Positions 1-5,172 of a stretch of 5,258 nucleotides of DNA are shown piece by piece (the stretch's first letter is position 1; each line of letters begins with the position of its first letter). Source of the DNA: Campylobacterota bacterium (lineage in GTDB: Bacteria > Campylobacterota > Campylobacteria > Campylobacterales > JAADDG01); NCBI GenBank assembly GCA_013154075.1, contig JAADDG010000146.1, forward strand, positions 1 through 5,258, given 5' to 3'. The notes beneath the pieces were generated by a model. That model saw only the letters and a program-made list of their open reading frames with translations, was not told the origin of the DNA and ran no database searches. The position numbers and the translations under genes are program-made.

Positions 1-203
1 TGGCGAAAGGCAAGGGGAGTGTGGCTTTGAAGATTTTGGAGAAGGCTAAAGAGTTTGATGTGCCTATCTTTCAAAACAAAGCTTTAGCCGAATCTCTTTT
101 GGATGTGCAGTTGGAGGAGGAAGTTCCTCCGAAACTCTATAAAGCCGTGGTAGAGGTTTTTATCTGGCTTATGAAGAGTGAGAAAAAGGCTCAATTGAGT
201 TAG
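1..203 (+). CDS. FlhB-like (EscU/YscU/HrcU family) export switch protein, C-terminal part, probably FlhX type (5' end outside window)
   Basis: Only the last 66 codons plus a TAG stop are present, read in frame from base 3; the gene starts before the window. Seen: a small cytoplasmic domain with AKGKGS near the start, the segment KEFDVPIFQN, then EEEVPPKLYKAVVEVF. These match the conserved C-terminal domain of flagellar and type III export switch proteins (KGKG loop, 'dIPI' strand, 'IPPELYkAVAEV' helix). Known: FlhB is an inner-membrane export-gate protein whose cytoplasmic domain sets substrate specificity. Many Campylobacterota also carry a short stand-alone paralogue of this domain (FlhX in Helicobacter). 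The ending VFIWLMKSEKKAQLS, with a Trp and a Lys-rich tail, looks more like the short paralogue than full FlhB, but the diagnostic N-terminal half cannot be seen. The GTG at 21 is internal, because homology continues upstream of it. No T-rich terminator follows. Confidence 0.8.
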   Translation, partial: AKGKGSVALKILEKAKEFDVPIFQNKALAESLLDVQLEEEVPPKLYKAVVEVFIWLMKSEKKAQLS

Positions 204-235
204 TTTATAGTTTTAAGTAGTGTCGTGGCGGATGG

Positions 236-263
236 ATAGCTTTGGCGGCTAATATCAAGCTAT
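236..263. repeat. Inverted repeat, possible operator upstream of the nuclease gene
   Basis: ATAGCTT (236-242) and its exact reverse complement AAGCTAT (257-263) are separated by 14 bases. The arm centres lie 21 bp apart, about two helical turns, and the right arm touches the extended -10 box at 263-271. That geometry would suit a dimeric regulator. No T-tract follows, so it is a poor terminator for the upstream gene. A 7-bp repeat can arise by chance, so this is a tentative call. Confidence 0.3.
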
Positions 264-271
264 GTTATAAT
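263..271 (+). promoter_or_regulatory. Extended -10 promoter of the AAA/PD-(D/E)XK gene
   Basis: TGTTATAAT gives a perfect TATAAT (266-271) preceded by TG with one spacer base, the extended -10 form common in Campylobacterota sigma-70 promoters. The best -35 candidate is TTGGCG (242-247) with an 18-bp spacer, which is weak. The expected start near 278 leaves a leader of about 14 bases that includes the AAGG ribosome site (281-284), 7 bases before the ATG at 292. Confidence 0.65.
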
Positions 272-291
272 AAATCAAAAAAGGCAAATTT

Positions 292-1818
292 ATGCAAAAG
301 CTTCCTATCGGTATTCAAACCTTTAGTCAAATTAGAGAAGAAAATTATATTTATATAGATAAAACTCATTTAGCTTTCGATTTGATAGAAAATTATAAAT
401 ACGCTTTTCTCTCCCGTCCTCGCCGTTTTGGAAAGAGCCTCTTTTTGGATACTTTGCATAATATTTTTGAGGGAAATAGAGAGCTTTTTGAAGGTTTGGC
501 GGTTTATGACAAGTGGAATTGGGAAGAGAGATATCCTGTTATTAAGATTAGCTGGGGCGGGAGCGATTATGTCTCTTTGGAAGAGACTAAACATAAAGCC
601 TTTAGAGTATTGAAAGAGAATCAAAAAAGATTGGGTATTGTTTGTGAAGATGACTTCTCTCCTGCCGGCTGTTTAGAGGAGTTGATTCAAAAGGCTTATG
701 ATAAATATCAAAAAAGAGTGGTGGTTTTGGTAGATGAGTATGATAAACCGATCTTAAACAATATCGACAATACAAAACTTGCATTACAGAATAGAAACTT
801 TCTAAGAGGTTTTTATGAAGTTTTGAAAGACAATGACGCTTATATTCAGTTTGCCTTTTTGACGGGGATTTCAAAATTTTCCAAAGCGAATATTTTTAGC
901 GGGCTAAATAATATAGAAGATATCTCTCTTACTCCAAAATATGCAACTATTTGCGGATATACTCAAAAAGATATAGAAAATGATTTCAAAGAGCATTTAG
1001 AGGGAGCCGATCTTGAAAAAGTTAAAGAGTGGTATAACGGCTATAACTTTTTGGGCGAGAATGTTTATAATCCTTTTGATATCTTACAGTTTATTGATAA
1101 TAATTTCTTTTTTAAAAACTATTGGTGGGAGAGCGGAAATCCTTCTTTTTTGATAACTCTGCTAAAACAGAAGCCTTACAATATTCCTGAACTTGAAAAT
1201 ATAACTGTCGGAGACGAGCTTTTAAACTCGTTTGAGATCGAAAACTTAAGACTTGAGGTGCTTTTGTTTCAAAGCGGCTATTTGACGATTGAGAAGTTTT
1301 ATAATGATCCGGAATTTGGGATAAACGAGTATAAACTAAGAGTTCCGAATAAAGAGGTAAATATTAGTCTAAATAGATTGTTTTTAGATTATTTGACAAA
1401 CGGTATAAGAGTGGAGAGAAGTATTATTAAAGCTTTGTTTGAAGCGGATTTGGAAAAGTTCAAAGAAATTTTTATCTCTCTCTTTGCATCCATTCCATAT
1501 AACAATTATGTAAAAAACAACATCGGAGAGTATGAAGGGTATTATGCGAGTGTGTTTTATGCCTATTTAGCGGCAAGCGGATTGAAGATTATAGCTGAGG
1601 ATGTTACGAATAGTTCAAGAATAGATTTAACTATCTTAATCCAAGATAAAGTTTATATTATCGAGTTTAAAGTGGATAGTGATAACGCATTACAGCAGAT
1701 TAAAGAGAAAAACTATGCCAAAAAATATAAAAACGAAGCTAAAGAGATCTATTTAGTTGGAATTTGTTTTGATAGTGAAGAGAAAAACATTAAAAGTTTT
1801 GAATGGGAGAAATTATAG
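292..1818 (+). CDS. AAA-ATPase-like / PD-(D/E)XK nuclease family protein (DUF1703 type)
   Basis: A 508-residue protein with the two-part architecture of the AAA-ATPase-like plus PD-(D/E)XK (PDDEXK_9) family. N-terminal half: a 'YIDKT' entry motif (21-25), a P-loop RPRRFGKS (42-49) in which the usual first Gly is Arg, as is typical of this family, and a Walker B strand VVVLVDEYDKP (143-153, D148/E149). Then come LTGISKFSK (190-198), WYNGYNF (247-253) and NPFDIL (260-265). C-terminal half: a nuclease fold with E415 in a Tyr-rich helix (413-418), E436, SRID (442-445), IIEFK (456-460) and the QQI helix (468-470). The catalytic set would be D445, E458 and K460. Length is normal and the gene looks intact. 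The family is widespread and often multi-copy, with no settled function; nucleic-acid cleavage is inferred from the fold only. It lacks a signal peptide or membrane segment, so it should be cytoplasmic. It stands alone between its own promoter and terminator. The start is the ATG 7 bases after AAGG. Confidence 0.93.
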   Translation: MQKLPIGIQTFSQIREENYIYIDKTHLAFDLIENYKYAFLSRPRRFGKSLFLDTLHNIFEGNRELFEGLAVYDKWNWEERYPVIKISWGGSDYVSLEETKHKAFRVLKENQKRLGIVCEDDFSPAGCLEELIQKAYDKYQKRVVVLVDEYDKPILNNIDNTKLALQNRNFLRGFYEVLKDNDAYIQFAFLTGISKFSKANIFSGLNNIEDISLTPKYATICGYTQKDIENDFKEHLEGADLEKVKEWYNGYNFLGENVYNPFDILQFIDNNFFFKNYWWESGNPSFLITLLKQKPYNIPELENITVGDELLNSFEIENLRLEVLLFQSGYLTIEKFYNDPEFGINEYKLRVPNKEVNISLNRLFLDYLTNGIRVERSIIKALFEADLEKFKEIFISLFASIPYNNYVKNNIGEYEGYYASVFYAYLAASGLKIIAEDVTNSSRIDLTILIQDKVYIIEFKVDSDNALQQIKEKNYAKKYKNEAKEIYLVGICFDSEEKNIKSFEWEKL

Positions 1819-1826
1819 AGAAAAGT

Positions 1827-1858
1827 TCAAGCAAGCTCTTTGGCTTACTTGATTTTTT
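1827..1858 (+). terminator. Intrinsic terminator between convergent genes, possibly bidirectional
   Basis: A stem of 10 positions pairs TCAAGCAAGC (1827-1836) with GCTTACTTGA (1843-1852) across a 6-base loop, with one C-A mismatch, followed directly by T6 (1853-1858). On the opposite strand the mismatch becomes a G-U wobble and the stem is followed by a weaker U-rich run (ACTTTTCTC). It would end the nuclease gene and perhaps also the EAL/AMMECR1 unit. It overlaps the TAA stop of the minus-strand gene (1845-1847). Confidence 0.75.
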
Positions 1859-2399
1859 CCGCTTGATATGTGTAGATTTTGGGATGATATTTTAAGCAGT
1901 CTATCGGTAAAGAAGCCTTTAGACAAAGATGAGCGAAAAACTCTTCGAAAGTTTTGAGATCTTCCCACACTTGAGGCAAAAAAGTGGCTTGGTATCCGTT
2001 TAGTTGCAAAACCACTCCGTCTATTCCCGGTCTGATTTTTCTTTTTAGATCTTCAATATCCGTATATGGAAGCTCTTTTGGGACTGTTAAGAGAGATATT
2101 TCAAGCTCTATTTGCGGAAGCTCTTCTGCCGTTAGCGGATTGAATCTCGGATCAGAGAAGGCGGCCGCTTTGGCGTTGGCTATCAAATCGTCGATTAACG
2201 CTCTATGAGGGATGATGGATCCTATGCAGCCTCTTAGATTGTGATTTTTGTTTAGTGTGACGAATACCGCTCTTTTTTCCAAAAGCCAAGGATGCTCTTT
2301 GACAAGTTGATCTCTATCTATCAGTTTGGTTTTCGTAAACTCCTCTTCAATCGCTTTTCTTGCTATTTCTAACAGAACTCTTTTTTGCTCTTCGTTCAT
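1845..2399 (-). CDS. amrA: AMMECR1 domain protein (AmmeMemoRadiSam system protein A)
   Basis: A 184-residue protein that is one AMMECR1 domain from end to end, the usual length for the bacterial family. Diagnostic motifs: the LRGCIGS loop (55-61, C58), AFSDPRF (80-86), the strand IELEISLL (97-104), PGIDGVVL (124-131) and FLPQVWE (140-146). There is no signal peptide or membrane helix, so it should be soluble and cytoplasmic. Known: in prokaryotes this family (A) co-occurs with a MEMO1-like protein (B) and a radical SAM protein (C). The reaction has not been firmly established, although the invariant Cys and acidic pocket suggest an enzyme or binding role. Neither B nor C lies in this window. 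The first 53 bp overlap the 3' end of the EAL gene in the +1 frame. The ATG at 2399 is supported by AAAAGGA 7 bases upstream and by homology starting within the first few residues. It is most likely expressed only as the second gene of that transcript. Confidence 0.93.
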   Translation of the reverse strand: MNEEQKRVLLEIARKAIEEEFTKTKLIDRDQLVKEHPWLLEKRAVFVTLNKNHNLRGCIGSIIPHRALIDDLIANAKAAAFSDPRFNPLTAEELPQIELEISLLTVPKELPYTDIEDLKRKIRPGIDGVVLQLNGYQATFLPQVWEDLKTFEEFFAHLCLKASLPIDCLKYHPKIYTYQAEKIK

Positions 2400-4200
2400 A
2401 GTTCATTCCTTTTATGTGAGTATCTATATCAAAGGAGGGTTTTCCTATATGATACCCTTGTGCGTAATCTACTCCGAGATTTTTTATTGTATCATAAATT
2501 TTTTGGGAAGATACGAATTCGGCGATCGTTTTTATGCCCAACGCTTTGGCGAATTTTACGATTGTTTGAACTATGATTTGAGCGTCTTCGTTTATATCAA
2601 TGTTCTTTACAAGACTTCCGTCTATCTTTATATAATCTATTTGGAGTTTTAGAATATGATCGAAATTCGAATATCCCGAACCGAAATCGTCTATAGCTAT
2701 TCTCGCTCCCAAAGCTTTTACTCTTTTTACGAAATCATAAATATCTTCCGAATTTTTAATATCGTCGCTTTCCAATATCTCAAATACCACCCAAGGTCCC
2801 AAATCGTACTCTATAAGTTTCTCTATAATGAAATTTGCCGTTTTTTGGTTTACAATATCTTTCGTAGAGATATTTATGGAAAATTCCATATATCTGTGAT
2901 GGAATTTTTTGAAAGAGTTTTCTATCATCATACGCGTTAGGGATGAGTATAGTTTGTATTTGACGGCAAGTCCTATAAATTCGTTGGGAGGTATGATATT
3001 GTTTTGTTTATCTTTGATTCTCATTAAAGCTTCAAACTTTTCTATCTCCTGAGTTTGAATATTTTTGATCGGCTGGAAGAACGGAATTATGCGGTTGGAG
3101 TGTATCGCCTCTTTGATCGTATTTATCATATGGATACTTTTGCCCGACATCTCTTCTAAAGAGGATTGAGATGAAAAGATGGCATAAGGTTTCTTGTCCG
3201 CTTTGGCTCTTTTTAGGATCTGAAAAGCGTGTCCGAAAATCTTATCCGTATTTATTGCGGCTCCGAGAGTGAAAGTGATACTTATCTCCTCTCCTTTTAT
3301 GACAAATTTTTCTTTGTTCATACTTGAGTGGAGAAGCTTTAGATAGTCTCTAAGCTCGTTGTACGAAATTTCGGAATTTATAAAAATACCGAAAATACTT
3401 GAGTCTATTTTATAAAGCTTAGATTCTTTGGTAGGTAGCTTTTTATTTATCCAATCCGATAGGGTCTTTAGGATGCAATCTCCCGCATCCACTCCGAAAT
3501 ATTCGTTATACATCCCCAAAGAGTCTATATCTATCAAAATCATGGAAGATTTGTTGTAATTTCTATGTTTTAGATCCTCAATTAATCTCAATCTATTGGG
3601 AAGTCCCGTTAGCTGATCTATATAGAGCTGTTCTTTCAGTTTTCTCTCCATCTCCATATGTTTTGAGATATCTATTGCAAATACGATGTAGCCTTCGTTT
3701 TTCTTTTTGTTTAAAAAGAACGGATGGATCGAGACGCTTATTGTATAGATTTTGCCGTCCTTTTTTATCTCTATCACTCCGTTGAAGGAGTCGTTTTTCT
3801 CTATAGCGTTTAAAATTCTTATTTTTTCTTTTTCCGATTCTTTATTGTTGAGAAAGAGATTGAAAAAATAGCTATCTTTCTTTAAATTTTCGATTTTCAA
3901 CAGTTCTTTAAATTTTTCATTGGCATAGGTTATATTGAGATTGTTGTCCAATATTGCGAAAAGTCCGCTTTTCTCAAGTGCTTTTTGATAGGCGAGAACT
4001 TTATCTTTGTACGATTTGGTATTGTAGTGTTTTAATATCAAAGATCCCACAATTAGGAGGGTTAGGGCGGTTATTGCGACGATAATGACGAAATTTTCTT
4101 TAGGATTATATTCCAATAGAGAAAATAAAAGCCCTATAATTAAAGATACGTTAATGAATATAAAAAATTTAAAATATTTAGAATTTAAAAAACTGTTCAT
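2347..4200 (-). CDS. Membrane-anchored PAS-GGDEF(degenerate)-EAL c-di-GMP phosphodiesterase
   Basis: A 617-residue protein. Two membrane helices (about 10-29 and 37-56) are joined by a short loop, so there is no large periplasmic sensor. A PAS domain follows (about 66-178; KSGLFAILDNN, ITYANEKF), then a GGDEF-fold domain (about 190-345; DQLTGLPNR at 195-203, ILIDID at 221-226) and an EAL domain (about 355-592). The GGDEF signature is replaced by DSSIF (266-270) and no RxxD inhibitory site is seen, so cyclase activity should be lost. The EAL domain keeps FEALMR (389-394) and all expected metal and catalytic residues: E390, N443, E474, E477, D504, D505, K525, E561 and Q581. Predicted reaction: c-di-GMP to pGpG at the inner membrane, with the PAS and dead GGDEF domains as inputs, lowering c-di-GMP and favouring motility over attachment. 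The last ~19 residues are basic and lie in the overlap with the next gene. A weak GAGAG ribosome site sits 7 bases before the ATG. Confidence 0.95.
   Translation of the reverse strand: MNSFLNSKYFKFFIFINVSLIIGLLFSLLEYNPKENFVIIVAITALTLLIVGSLILKHYNTKSYKDKVLAYQKALEKSGLFAILDNNLNITYANEKFKELLKIENLKKDSYFFNLFLNNKESEKEKIRILNAIEKNDSFNGVIEIKKDGKIYTISVSIHPFFLNKKKNEGYIVFAIDISKHMEMERKLKEQLYIDQLTGLPNRLRLIEDLKHRNYNKSSMILIDIDSLGMYNEYFGVDAGDCILKTLSDWINKKLPTKESKLYKIDSSIFGIFINSEISYNELRDYLKLLHSSMNKEKFVIKGEEISITFTLGAAINTDKIFGHAFQILKRAKADKKPYAIFSSQSSLEEMSGKSIHMINTIKEAIHSNRIIPFFQPIKNIQTQEIEKFEALMRIKDKQNNIIPPNEFIGLAVKYKLYSSLTRMMIENSFKKFHHRYMEFSINISTKDIVNQKTANFIIEKLIEYDLGPWVVFEILESDDIKNSEDIYDFVKRVKALGARIAIDDFGSGYSNFDHILKLQIDYIKIDGSLVKNIDINEDAQIIVQTIVKFAKALGIKTIAEFVSSQKIYDTIKNLGVDYAQGYHIGKPSFDIDTHIKGMNYERRAKKSSVRNSKKSD
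2407..2413 (-). promoter_or_regulatory. Ribosome binding site of the AMMECR1 gene, inside the EAL gene
   Basis: On the minus strand AAAAGGA lies within the EAL coding sequence and ends 7 bases before the ATG at 2399-2397. It is the strongest Shine-Dalgarno match of the minus-strand unit and fixes the AMMECR1 start despite the 53-bp overlap. Ribosomes finishing the EAL gene cover this site, which points to translational coupling. Confidence 0.75.
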
Positions 4201-4238
4201 CTCTTTACTCTCGTCTATTTCTCTCTTTGGCTTATTGA

Positions 4239-4248
4239 ATTATAACCA
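4239..4248 (-). promoter_or_regulatory. Promoter (-10) of the EAL-AMMECR1 unit
   Basis: The minus strand reads TGGTTATAAT, with a perfect TATAAT at 4244-4239 and TG two bases upstream. The predicted start is near 4232, giving a leader of about 32 bases. No convincing -35 is present (GTTATG at the 17-bp position), which is normal for this group. It faces away from the glycosyltransferase promoter. Confidence 0.55.
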
Positions 4249-4268
4249 ATAAAACTTAAAGCATAACT

Positions 4269-4286
4269 TTAAATAATTTTATTTAA
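4269..4286. repeat. AT-only palindrome upstream of the EAL promoter
   Basis: TTAAATAA (4269-4276) and TTATTTAA (4279-4286) form exact 8-bp arms around TT. The palindrome sits roughly 37 to 54 bases upstream of the predicted minus-strand start, where an UP element or regulator would bind. The surrounding sequence is so AT-rich that chance is a serious alternative. Confidence 0.3.
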
Positions 4287-4358
4287 TAATAAAATCTAAA
4301 ATTACGCAATAGAAAAATTTTTTCCAATATAAAAGACAATTTATCTCTCAATTAGATA

Positions 4359-4372
4359 ATAAAAATTTTTAT
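4359..4372. repeat. A5T5 palindrome upstream of the glycosyltransferase promoter
   Basis: ATAAAAATTTTTAT is a perfect 14-bp palindrome with an A5T5 core, 22 bases before the TATAAT at 4395. The position, about -48 to -35 from the predicted start, suits an UP element or a bent A-tract. It has no stable GC stem, so it is not a terminator. Confidence 0.3.
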
Positions 4373-4394
4373 GGCTTTTTTACCGGCATTGTCA

Positions 4395-4400
4395 TATAAT
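4395..4400 (+). promoter_or_regulatory. Promoter (-10) of the glycosyltransferase operon
   Basis: A perfect TATAAT follows a T-rich stretch (4376-4381) near the -35 position, as in other Campylobacterota promoters that lack a true -35 hexamer. The predicted start near 4407 gives a leader of about 34 bases, with the TAAGG ribosome site (4426-4430) 10 bases before the ATG at 4441. Confidence 0.55.
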
Positions 4401-4440
4401 ATCAAGTTTGTAAAATATAGAAAAATAAGGCACTATTGTA

Positions 4441-5172
4441 ATGATAAAAGAAATTTCGGTTGTGATTCCTGCTCACAATGAAGAGGGAAATATAGAGAAA
4501 CTTGTCGAAAAAACCGAGAAGATGTTTAAAGATTACGATATCGGCGGAGAGATTATAGTAGTAGACGATAAGAGTAGCGATAATACTTTGCAAAATCTTT
4601 TGAAATTAAAAGCCAAAGCCCCTCATCTGAAAGTTTTATCCCATGAAAAAAATTGCGGGCAAAGCAGAGCTTTGCTTACCGGTATCAAAAACGCTTCTTA
4701 TGAGATAATAGCTACGATGGACGGAGACGGCCAAAACGATCCGTTTGATATTCCAAAGTTGCTTGAAGCTTTGGAAAAAGGAGATGAAGATCTCAAAATG
4801 GTAGCAGGTTTTAGAAAAAAGAGGAAAGATACGATATTTAAAAAGATAGCTTCGAGAGTGGCTAACAAAATCAGAGCCTTTTTACTAAAAGACGATACCC
4901 CCGATAGCGGATGCGGGATAAAAGTGTTTTATAAAGAGACGTTTTTATCTCTTCCATATTTCGATCATATGCACAGATTTTTGCCTGCTCTCTTTCAAAG
5001 GGAAGGGGCTAAAGTGATTTCCGTGGAAGTTAATCACTTCCCAAGGGTTTGCGGTAAATCTCACTACAACAATTTTCAGCGCGGTGTCGTGGGGGTAGTG
5101 GATCTTTTGGGAGTTATGTGGCTTCAAAGAAGAAGCTGTCTAACTTCCGTTCATCGAAAGGATAATATTTGA
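4441..5172 (+). CDS. Family 2 glycosyltransferase, polyprenyl-phosphate sugar synthase (DPM1-like)
   Basis: A 243-residue GT2 protein with a GT-A fold. In order: VVIPAHNEEGNI (7-18), VVDDKSSDNT (40-49), the nucleotide-sugar and metal site MDGDGQNDP (93-101, D94 and D96), GFRKKRKD (123-130), DSGCGIKVF (155-163), HRFLPALFQREG (178-189) and the end motif VDLLGVMWLQRR (220-231). This set marks the group that moves a sugar from a nucleotide donor to undecaprenyl or dolichyl phosphate, at the cytoplasmic face of the inner membrane. There is no C-terminal pair of membrane helices, so it is the short soluble form. The donor sugar cannot be told from sequence. The C-terminal ~12 residues beyond WLQRR are variable. 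Its TGA stop is overlapped by the start of the LAB_N gene, so the two are probably made together; the product may feed a lipid A or envelope glycan modification. A role in general polysaccharide synthesis is the main alternative. Confidence 0.93.
   Translation: MIKEISVVIPAHNEEGNIEKLVEKTEKMFKDYDIGGEIIVVDDKSSDNTLQNLLKLKAKAPHLKVLSHEKNCGQSRALLTGIKNASYEIIATMDGDGQNDPFDIPKLLEALEKGDEDLKMVAGFRKKRKDTIFKKIASRVANKIRAFLLKDDTPDSGCGIKVFYKETFLSLPYFDHMHRFLPALFQREGAKVISVEVNHFPRVCGKSHYNNFQRGVVGVVDLLGVMWLQRRSCLTSVHRKDNI
5157..5162 (+). promoter_or_regulatory. Ribosome binding site deciding a TTG start for the LAB_N gene
   Basis: AAAGGA ends 6 bases before TTG at 5169-5171, an ideal spacing. The next in-frame ATG (5184) is 21 bases from the site, too far for it. 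The site is inside the glycosyltransferase gene, so the TTG start with a TTGA stop/start overlap is favoured. Confidence 0.7.

Noticed and set aside
190..199. Perfect palindrome CTCAATTGAG near the end of the FlhB-like gene
   Set aside because: It encodes conserved-looking tail residues in frame, has no T-tract after it, and ten bases is within chance.
602..874. Minus-strand open frame of 90 codons inside the nuclease gene
   Set aside because: It lies fully within a gene with clear domain motifs and has no ribosome site or recognisable motif.
2161..2168. GCGGCCGC octamer in an AT-rich region
   Set aside because: It falls in the run of Ala codons (residues 78-80) of the AMMECR1 gene and is explained by coding; not a cloning scar or a foreign junction.
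2326..2652. Plus-strand open frame of 108 codons opposite the EAL and AMMECR1 genes
   Set aside because: It is antisense to two well-supported genes, has a Phe/Tyr-rich composition typical of a shadow frame, and has no family resemblance.
3388..3417. Frameshift or sequencing error as the cause of the missing GGDEF motif
   Set aside because: The reading frame and domain pattern continue normally on both sides (DQLTGLPNR before, ITFTLGAA after), so it is substitution, not frame loss.
4402..4593. Minus-strand open frame of 63 codons at the start of the glycosyltransferase gene
   Set aside because: It overlaps the conserved GT2 N-terminus in antisense and runs across the leader of that gene; no independent support.
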